This document shows, piece after piece, positions 1 to 10,900 of a DNA stretch of 64,000 nucleotides; position 1 is the stretch's first letter; each line of letters begins with the position of its first letter. The translations under genes were made by a program, and so were the position numbers. The notes below the pieces were generated by a model. That model did no database searches. It was not told the origin of the DNA and was given only the letters and a program-made list of their open reading frames with translations. Source of the stretch: Siphonodentalium dalli (taxonomy: Eukaryota; Mollusca; Scaphopoda; Gadilida; Siphonodentaliidae); assembly GCA_032622095.1 (NCBI GenBank), contig CP136064.1:170262310-170326309 (forward strand), given 5' to 3'.

Positions 1-1832
1 TTTTTGGATTTTATCAACATGTCCATAGCAGATATGTGTTGAATATTAGTGTGCATTGAGCTCTAACATGTAATGTGTTAAAAAGTGACTTGCAGGCTTA
101 AAACATGAAGTAGATGACTACAATTAAGAAAATGATTAGCTGATCCTCATGCTCTTCTTACAATTAGTCATTGTGAACAACTTACACTAATTGTAACTTT
201 ATACAATTGAAAGGCACAGGACTAAATTCAGGATCACATATTAGAATGGGGAGGTATCAGTTTTTAGACAACAATAACAGTAGTTAATGTCAGGGGCATT
301 ATTTATTGCACACCCAATGGCTTATTTGTGCGAAATACAGCAAAATACAGAAGATTTCAAAACGTTCAATAAACAATTGTGTATTGTTCTTGAACAAATA
401 CAAACCGATTACGTCAACAACATCATTGGCGACTTTAACCGTAACAGACAATTTCTTCACTAAATTATTAGGTATAGTCTACATTAAGCACACGTTTGTT
501 CAATTAAATAAAGAATATAGATCTAAATTTTAGTATAATACAAGCTACAATCTTCAGAGTGTGCATTAAACATAGAACAACACAGTTTTGTGAACATGTT
601 AACGTTATTGCACTCGTTTGTCATGCTCTCGTTTTACCATCGCGTCACAACAAACTCGTGCAATAACGTTATCATGTTCACACACTTGTGTCGTTTTATC
701 TATATATTGTTAGGTAATCCCAGTCATACACTGGTAGTACAATGTCATTTTTATATAAGACTAAATGAGTTTATATACATATCAGTTCCCTCTACCTTTC
801 TGGTTATTACTAGACAGAGGAAGGTATCTTTGTCCATGCTTACTATGCGCAGAAAAAATAAAAAATAAAAATAAAACCCTCCCTCCCTCATTGATTTGAA
901 GAAAAAAATTGCACGAGAACCAAAACACTTTTTTTTTTTGGCCTAATTGTTACGTTAATAAAGTGGATCATTAACCACTGTTAATGACTAATGAGCACAA
1001 TGTATTCAATACCAGCATAGTTCTCGGCGATGTCATGGTTATAATATTTGTGAGTTCATTAGAATGAACATAGCGATTAATTTCAGTATTATGAATAGCC
1101 GAACATACAAACAATATAAAAGTAGGAATGCTTGCGGTTCCTAAAAAAAGGAATCTAATATTACGGAAACTAAATAAAGTTTCAGAAAACTTCCAGAGTG
1201 TGGATAACAATCGGTCCCCATTGGTCCAATCAGATCCAAGGGCAAGTGCATTCAGTTCATTGAACACGATGACAGTCAGCATATTTCAAAGATGTAGTGC
1301 CACCTTTCTTGTAGAATTATACAAACCATAAGTTCAAAGCTGCAGTGCCGCCAATTAGTAGAATATACAACAACGGTCGAACGACCCGAAGAGTAACCAT
1401 GTCGCATCATCAAATGAACTGCCAACTGTGTGCAACATATTAGTAGTACTCATATTGTCAGAATCTCTTTGATACACGATCAAAGGTTTTTAACCCCTTG
1501 GTTGTAGATTAAACCTGTAAAACAAACAAGGTATACAATAATACTCGGGATTTTCAGACCCCGAAATAACACAGATTAATCGATGATGGAAATTGTAATC
1601 GATTATCAGCTTTGTCAATGGTTCATTGATTATACAATTAACCATGGCACTGCTAATTACCAGTATGTCCCAAGATCATTCTTAAAGAATATCTACTGAT
1701 TAGAATGGTGTTCTTACTCTCTCTAATGATTTTATAATTGGCTCTTGTGTTGCATGATACTTGTTTGATCACAGAAGAGTGATGTTGGACAAATCTTACA
1801 TTTCTACTAGACTCATTATTTTGCATTCACAG
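1..1832. other. RSF1 intron sequence
   Basis: No further RSF1 exon (the PHD finger would be next upstream) was seen here. Apart from the 592-681 hairpin I see no repeat family or other gene. Confidence 0.6.
592..681. repeat. Short inverted repeat
   Basis: TGAACATGTTAACGTTATTG CAC (592-613) pairs with GTGCAATAACGTTATCATGT TCA (659-681). The loop is about 45 bp. No gene function is evident. Confidence 0.6.
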
Positions 1833-1912
1833 AGAAATCTGATACAGTTGTTAACAGAAAAGTTGGTTGTGTTCGACGGCCAATTTAAAAAGAAAGAAAG
1901 AGAAACCAAACG
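1833..1912 (+). CDS. RSF1: RSF1 exon a (post-PHD helix, KKKERETKR)
   Basis: The acceptor is TTGCATTCACAG and the donor is CG|GTATGT. It encodes 26 codons plus 2 nt, ending LTEKLVVFDGQFKKKERETK. The split CG|A codon completes an Arg with the next exon. It lies in no recognised repeat and matches the Lys/Glu helix that precedes RKERL-YVGIS in RSF1 proteins. Confidence 0.82.
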
Positions 1913-4900
1913 GTATGTTGAAAAAAAATAGGAGGGTTTCCCTGGTCAAAGATGTGTAACTCTGAAGACAGCCACAACCAGTTGTCTATTTATTATTTAT
2001 CGATAGACCTGATACAAGTGGGCAATATTATGATACAGGGTCAAGGTCGTTGCATTCATTTGGTATAGTCAGAGCTATAATAATGCGCAAATATTTATAC
2101 TAACTTGGTGTAAGTTATGTTAGGCCACATTAACTTAATTATATGTTTCTCAGGCACTTTTATTTTCAAAACAAGGGGGAGGCAGGTATTTATTTTTATT
2201 ATTTTAGACCAAAATTTACCGGGAGGCAGGTTTTTATGTCTTAATTTTTAATTGGGAAAATTTTGCGGGAGGCAGGTTTTTATACGTGACTTTTTACAAC
2301 AAATTTTATATTGGGAGGTGCGCTACGACATGCCTGTTCAAGATTCAAGATGATGCCAAAATGTGTCTCCCTTCATAGGTGGATGAAAAAATTGATATAT
2401 AATATACTACATGCAGTACATGTATGGCAAATTGATATTAATAACATTGACTGAACTGAATTATTTAAGTGATATTTAAAATATTCAGTTCAGTCAATGT
2501 TATTAATATCAATTTGCCATACATGTACTGCATGTAGTAGAATTTAAAACTAGTTTTTAATATACAGCATGGAGATATATTCGACATCATATTGAGCTTC
2601 CTGTAGGAACGAGAAGAACTTGTAGTTTACAAACTTTCATGTTTGCAGATTGAAAACCCTTGAATTTAGGGGTTAAATTAAAATATGACTGGCTGTTTTG
2701 ATTTTGATTGAAATTTTAATGTAAAATAAAAAGTGAATGGAAGGTGCAGGTTTTTCGTATATTTATTTGGAAGAAGCGGCCAAATATGTCCGCAACTTCA
2801 GCCGCCTCCAGCTCCATCGATATACGGTCGAACTTATCCCTCTTTCGTTTGGAAAAACTGACATTTACGGAACTCTCATCACATTCACAATGAACGGATT
2901 ATCCTTCATAAAATTGTCAGCAACCGTTTGTTTTGTGTCGGAAGTGTCTATGTTTATTATCCTCCATGGAATCAATACATGTCCATTTTCAATCAATCAA
3001 ATATTTAGCAGCGCCATGTTTTTGAGGTGGTGCGTTCAATATGCGTTCGGAGTAGTTGGAGTTATCCCTCTTACTCAATGACCGGCTAATTGCAGTTACA
3101 CACATGATATAAACGGAACACGCGGGTGCACATTTAAGCAGGCGGCGGGCACTTTATATACTTTTTATTTTCGTTGTCGAATAAAAAGCTCCCAGCGGCA
3201 GATTTTTAAGGGGGGCGGCGGTGCCTGAGAAACATATAATTAAGTTAATGTGGCCTTATTAATGGGAAGTATCAAACTGATTGAGTTCTACTGTATATTT
3301 TAGTGGTATCAGTTATCTGATTGTTTTTAAATTAAACTCAATCTCTTGATATTTGGTACACGGTTTAAATTTCAGAAGTTTGAATTTGGTCATGGTCCGA
3401 TGAATTTTGACAGAGTTAAAGAAAATTATCCTTACTAAAAAGCCACCTTTTCAGGGGATATGTGGTCGGTGACCTTTTATTGTATTTAGGAATTGTCTGA
3501 TCTGATAAAGTGCTTGCAGTAATAAAATATCTAACAATTAATTCCTCAGTTGAATATTCCAAAATATAAATTAGTGAGTTACAGTAATGCCCTCAGTGAG
3601 AGCTTTCTGATGAATGGCAACAAGCCATATTTCCGACTAAATCCTGAAAAATTACCCATAATTCTGCTGTAGTTAAGGAGTTGATTATTTAGGGCATTAC
3701 TGTACATGTCTTGTATGTTATTGTTAAGAAACATGACCCATATTTAACTTTGTCTTCTTCTTTCCACAGAAAAGAAAGATTAGCCTATGTTGGAATCAGC
3801 TTGGATAACATTGTTAAACATGTAAGTAGTTTATCTATATAATAGCCTATAAATTTAATGTTTTGTTTCTCTGGCAATTTATTTTTTAATCAGTGTGATG
3901 GATTTGTTTTTATTTTTTTCTTCAGACTATGTTCTCTTTTTGAAAAGTATTAGTGTAGTAAAATTCTAGTGTCGCGTTTATTCAATTACAAAAAAATGGT
4001 CCAACGTTTCAGCACTAATCGTGGTGTACATGGATATTTGACAACTGAATGTCTCCTGAGTTGTTTATAATTGACATCCAGGTATCAAATCTGCATTGAG
4101 AGCTTTCCGATGAATGGCAACAAGCCATATTTCCGACTTAATCCTGAAAAGTTACCCATTATTCTGCTGTGGTTAAGGAGTTGATTACTTAGAGCATTAC
4201 TGTACCCCCGATGTTGCCGAAGATAACTTATGTCACCATAAGGGTCCAAAGATAATGGCTCTGTTGTAAGGTGCATTGCTCATTCAGCTGCCATAATTCG
4301 TCCAAAAAATATGAAGCTTGTTCGATTCACGATATACCAAAATTGTTGAATAGGAACCCGTTTAGGGAGAAATACCTGATTTTGTGTATCTGGACTGCAG
4401 TTTATCAATGCTTCTTTGGGGTCAGTGATTGAACTCCTTGCTCAATTTAACCAAAACAATATTTTATAACATCAACTGGGGTATCCCAAGTTACCACACA
4501 AAATTTAGTTGAAACCAGTCCAGATGTCTCAAGAGAAAAATAAAAAAAAATAAAAACTCATGACACAGTTTTCAGTATCCACTCAAAACACTAGATATTG
4601 TCTAGGCTCTATATATTTTCTGAACACCTCTCCAGGTGAAGAATAGACTTTTTGTCCCCCGAAAATGTATATAGTTGACAGAAAAATTATATTTTGACAA
4701 AGTTATTAACCCTTTTCTGTACCTTCATGGTGTAATCAGCCACTCCTACACTTTTGATCGTATATATTTGAAACTTCAGAGTATTGTTACCCACATATTG
4801 GAGATGTGCAACATGTATATAGATGACGGAATTTAAAAAATTTTTTTACGGAGTTATTAACCTTTTTCGACTTAGAAAATTTCAACATTTTTGTATAATT

Positions 4901-7900
4901 TTCTGTATGAGGATACCTTCATGGTGTAATCAACTCCTCCTACAGTTTTGATCGTAGATATTTGAAACTTCAGAGTATTGTTACCCACATATTGGAGATG
5001 TGCAACATGTATATAGATGACAAAAACTTATTTTTTTATGGAGTTATTAACCCTTTTCGACTTTCAACCTTTTTTTTTTTAACTTTAACAAAGCGGCATC
5101 GACTTGCCACGTTTTCGGGGGACACTGTGGTCGGCTGACCTTTTATTATAACTGAATGGGATAAAAGAAAGGGTTAATTGTGGCTTTTATTTTTCAACCA
5201 GGACACAAAGAAGGTAAAGAAGTACGACAGCGAGTATGGCAGTGAGACGGAGGAAGAAGAATATGATGAGGAGGATGTCTACGCTACCAGAACTCGTCGA
5301 ACACGGAAAAACGTTAATTATCAGTTTGCCGAGTATGATGAGATCATCGACTGTGCAATAGAGGAGGAGGTTAAAACTAACCCAGCCAGTGGTCGGGCTA
5401 AGTCAGGTAAATTTCCTATTAGATAATTATGATAAGGCCAAACAAAATGAATGTTCTGTTTCTCATTAAAATATTACCCACTGGATGCCATTTAGGGCCC
5501 ACCAAAAATTTAAATTTTACAAATCATTGTCGCTCAACTTAACAATGTAATGTCAACAATCTCTGTCCATTATTGGCCATAAATCTAGCTAGACACTTTT
5601 TAACTTGTAATTGATATTTTCCATTATTATTTATGATGAAAATAAAGTTTTCTACTTGGTTGGTATAAACTGAATGTACTTGGGTTGTTCAACGGACTGT
5701 TACATTGAAAATTTTATTTACACTTAATCATGAAAAGTTATTTTTCACACCTAACAATGTTTTTTGATTATTTGATAGTAAACTTTTAAAAACCTTGCCT
5801 ATTTGGAAATTATTTTCACAATAACTGGTAGTAAAAACTTGCCTCCTGTATAATTTTGTAGGTAAAACCTGTATGTTATTGGTATTGGTTATGTTAAGGC
5901 CAGAGCCAATATGTTATCTCCACGAATTTTTCAGGTGGAGGTCTAGGACGTGGTAAGGACATGGCAAACATTTACGAGGCCAATCAGATGGAATTGCCTG
6001 AAGAGGATGAGTATAAAAACAAGCCATCACCAGTTGTTAAACGTAAAGCTCACAAGGCACCCAAGCTAACAGATCTTGATGGTTATGCAGAGTCTGATGA
6101 TAGTGAAGAATACAAAGCAACTGAGTAAGTATGCTTAAAGGCACGGGCGGCGTTCGTTACAGAAACATTCATATTTGTTCAAATCGCCATCAACAGAAGG
6201 AATATTAAAATATATATAGTTTTGTTCATATGCCAACCATAATCAGCATGTAAATAGTATATTGTCATCAAGACATATGATGTTGTACGTAAACAAGAGC
6301 CTGCTCATGTTACAGAAGCACAAGTTGTGCTTCTGTTTACATAACACAGCGCAATTCTATTGGTTAATCACACAACAATGATATAAACGCTCTTTATTAT
6401 TTCCATATCAGGAAAACAGTAACAAATAACGCTCTATGTCTACCATATCCGGATCTAAACAAACGCCAGGAAACGTAACGTTTTTTGCTTTTGTTTACAT
6501 AACAAAGGGAAAAAATTGACAATAACATACTATTTATGCCATATTTCTTATTGGTATAAGAACAAAGTCTGTCTATATTTTACTACTCTTTCTGTTTACT
6601 ACTCTTTCTGTTTATATTTTAACAGCATACCCACCGGCAATGCTGCCCGTCGTATCTTTAAGCCAGATAAACATAACAGGTCTTTTCTCAGGGAATTTAT
6701 TTTTTCAAATTGATGAGGGAGGCAAACTCCATGCAGGGTTTACCTCCCTTGATGACTCTGTAAGACCGCTGCTGCCGGTGACATTTTACCCACATTATGT
6801 GGACTTCACGGTATTAAGATATATACTAAGCGAACAGAGCAACAGGCTTCCCTTGTTAAGCGCACAAAAGTATAAAAGCGCGTGTACGACATTGTCACAA
6901 CTCGCACGCAAGTAAACACAACAAGAGTTCTAATTTGCTGAAATTTTGACAAGTAGCATGCGAAAATCTTCAACAAAACTACCGCTCTGATTTTCCATTC
7001 TGTCATTATGTTTAGTGCGGGAATTTTTCTCAAAGCACATAGAAAATTTTGCTGGAAACCCCCATGCTAATAGGGTCCTGCGAATATTCGATTCGAGATT
7101 CGATTCGAAAGTCAAATTCGATTCGAATTCGAGTCGAAATTGCCAACTCGAAATTTCGAATATACACTTATAGAAAAGTAGGCTGTTTACGGACAACTAC
7201 ACACGTCGATCTTAGCTTCTTTTTTTTTGCCATATAATTAGAGAAAATGATGTATATATGCACCTTCTAATTCTTATTGTACGTCGCGATTATATATATT
7301 AAATATAATAAGCAATTAGCCACTATAGGACGACTAAATACGTCTGAAATCTAGCTTTGAACAAGGTAGCCAAAAGCTCGGAGATCGCCGATGGTCCGAT
7401 GACGCGCGTAAATTATAATAGCTATGAGACAGAGCAACCGCTAGCGTTATCCGCCGTCTATCTGTCTCAGATTCTGCGTCATGTAATATAGCTGAGAATT
7501 TAAACAACACGGTATTAAAAACTGCATTTTGGCCGTGTCTTCTTTTGATGTTGACTTTCAGTTTCGGAGCATTCCTTGACAGTTGACAATATGTCCGTTA
7601 TTCATGTTTATTTTAAACATGATAAAGCTGCAGGCAGGGACTTACACGTGTGATGGATGCAAAATGGTATATAAATCGCAAGCATCTGGGACAACGATCC
7701 ATCTATGGAATCATCTGTCCAATAAGCATCCATGGAGCAATACAAAAACAGGCTACCCTGCTACTGTTGTTGCATCTTCAAGTTTATAACAATGGGTGAT
7801 TCCAAATGTCAATTTGAAATTTTTCATATACATGCAAACTGTATAAATTTTGCGTGATTTTGATTCCGATAATCAGTTTAGTGGTTATATATTAATCGTC

Positions 7901-10900
7901 GTGACGGCCGCATGGACGTTTTAATCTGTTTTTTTTCTCTCGTCAGTTATCATTTGAAGTTAATAGTATTGCAAACGACGGTTCATCGCCACATAAGTTA
8001 TGATGGAACTTCGTGCATGTAGTTCATAGAACGTTACACAAATCGACTAATCGTTGATAAAACATGCCCAATTGAGAATGTAACACACAGATATGATTTG
8101 ATTCGATATTCTATTCGATATTCGATTCGATTTCCTTAACTCGATTCGATATTCGATTCGATCAAAATCTCCAATTCGCAGGACCCTACATGCTAAATAT
8201 AGAAACGCAGACTTGTACCCAGCCGGTGACAGAGTCAGAAAGGAAGTATGACGGGTGCGCTCTGGTAGAGATTGAGGGAGGCAGTCATATCTATTTATTA
8301 AGCCCCCGACTTGAAGTCGGCGGGTATATAGTCGACGTCTCCGTCCGTACGTCCGTCCGTCCGTTCGTACAAACATTTAGCATTATTGTTCAGCAACCGC
8401 TGGGCAGATTTAGCTGATATTTGGTATTGTGATAGAGCAGCATGGGGGAACAGCTACATGCATAGCGCGGGTTTCGTCCACCCATTTTCACCAGAGTTAT
8501 GGCCCTTTTTTGATTTTTAGAACATTCAATTTTGTCCGTCCGTACAAACATTTTGCATTATTGTTCAGCAACCGCTGGGCAGATTTAGCTGATATTTGGT
8601 ATGGTGATAGAGCAGCATGGGGGAACAGCTACATGCATAGCGCGGGTTTCGTCGACCCATTTTCACCAGAGTTATGGCCATTTTTTTACTTAGAAAATTA
8701 AATTTTTCTCTTGTTTTTTGGGGTTTCCAGATGATAGCGTGAGCTTTGGTGGTACGATTGCAAATCCCGTATTTTTGTGGATCAGTTATATGAAAATACA
8801 TCTCAAGTGCGAATTTGGGTATGATCTGATGATTTTTGCCAGAGTTATGGTCCTTTTTTCAACTTAGAAAATTTGAATTTTCGCTTGTTTTTGGGTTTCC
8901 GGATCGCTTGTTTTTGGGTTTCCGGAATTTCTAGAAGTGATGATTGTACGAACTTCTTTTGGAATGGTCATATAGACCTCCTCGGATATCCGCAGATTCG
9001 TCCATGCTTAATCCGAATTGCTACGGTCGGGGGCAAATGCCACGCGACAGCGTACCTCTTGTTATTTTTGTGAAGGGGGGGGCAGGTATTTATATATAAA
9101 ATATTGATCTTAGTCCCATATTCACTGAAGACGCTAAACATGGACAATATACTGAATCAGAACTGATATCCATCACATTTATCCTTAACTATCAGATGGA
9201 CTGGCATTGCACGTGTAAAGTGTTGCAAAGTTAAAATTGAAGCAGTTACAATATTTAGTAAACTGTAAACTAAATGACCCTCATACTTTCTCTGGGAAAG
9301 CTAAAGAGTGTATGTCGCTTTCTTTGTCCCGATAAGGTAAAAGATAAAAAGCATTCATGTCGATTCTGTTCTGTAATGTAACTTTTGTGCAGATATCAAA
9401 AGGCGACGTCGGGCAGAGTCAGGACCCAGCCCATATGTTAACCTGAGAGCCAAAATACATATCCATACCAGCTTTCATCATAATCAGTGCAGAAATGGGA
9501 ACGCCTATTAGGAATATACATATCGAGAGAGAGACACGCACACATTGACTGTCACTCGCATTCACTAGTATTAGTTAAACTGTCAGCATTCCTTATCGCT
9601 CCAATGACTAATGTATGACATTGTCCCCTCTCCAAGTTGAGCTACAGTGTCATTGACACTTTCATTACAGGAGTTATGGTACTTTTGGTTTCCGGATGAT
9701 AACTTTATTTAACATTTGAAATTAACTCCCTGCACGGTTCTGTTTTCTCCATCACTAAAACTGACTGCCTCAAGCAAGCTGCAATGTATAATTAGTGAAC
9801 CACACATTCAACAAACTATGTTCCTTACAGTGAATCAGAGAGTGAACCCTCAAAAGAAGAAGAGGACAATGATTCTCTTACAGAAGAGGAATGGCAGCCA
9901 AAATCAGGGCGACGTGGGGCCCCTACAAGGAAGAGTACAAGGACTGGTGGAGCTCGAAGGAAGAGATATGATGACAATTTTGGTGTGTATAAGAACAAAC
10001 ACGGTTCATATGGGACCTGGAAAAATGACATTCCAATTCCCAGGCCTGGAACTGGTTGTTTTGGGGAAAAGTCATGGTAAACGACATGTTCTTCTGTACA
10101 AATTACTGTCTATGAACAGATATATATCGACTCTATTGGCATCGTAATTTACGACATGTGCAGTCCATTGTACGTTTCATTATTGCAGGTCTTATATAAT
10201 TTTAAATTTAGTATCATATGCAGGATTCACAGTGGGCGGAAAATTATTTTTGCCATTTCTGACTTTTTTGGCCATTTTTCAGAGGCTTTGGCCTACTTGA
10301 AAAAACAAAATATGCGATCATCGAGAAATATGAAACTAAACAAAAAATTCTAAAGAAACACGCAGAAAAATAACTCATTAATTTGGAAACAGTTGAAGTC
10401 ATAATGGAAATGTGCTCGAATTGGAACTGCAAAAACTGAATTAGGTCTAGCAGGCAACGTATAAATGAACAGTCAACTTTATATAAACATAAATGAGCCT
10501 ACATTGTATCATTTTGAAACCATGAAGCAGTAAAGTATTTTTGTTTGATTTAGAAAGTACACCGCTAATCATTGTTTTGATAAGAAAGCATGTGTGACTT
10601 TTGATAAATTGTTATACTATCCATACTGCTGATAACTATTAACAAATTAAGGGTTTCATGGAGATCTGATCATTCTGATGATTATTTGAGAGGTGATTGC
10701 TTACTATAGCCTCGATTCTTTTTTGGCCAAATACAAATTTTGTTAGCCATTTACCAAAAAATTGGCCATTGTTGGCCACAGACAGCATGAACCCTGACTG
10801 TATGCATGCATGGACACTTCAAACCCAGTTTATATTTAATTCATGTTTCTATGTTAACTTTTTGAATGAATGTGTCATTGGTTAAAATATTTAAGGCCAG

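Noticed and set aside
2737-3081. 115-codon frame with ATG
   Set aside because: It lies inside the 2123-3255 transposon, has no recognisable motif, and the other strand is equally unconvincing.
10077-10082. Strong-looking donor GTAAAC for RSF1 exon e
   Set aside because: Using it puts the terminal exon out of frame unless a further exon exists; the weaker donor at 9983 makes the total exactly 904 codons.
9716-10147. 143-codon frame over RSF1 exon e
   Set aside because: It is in a different frame from the one encoding the RSF1 acidic/basic sequence; the exon reading 9831-9982 keeps phase with both neighbours.
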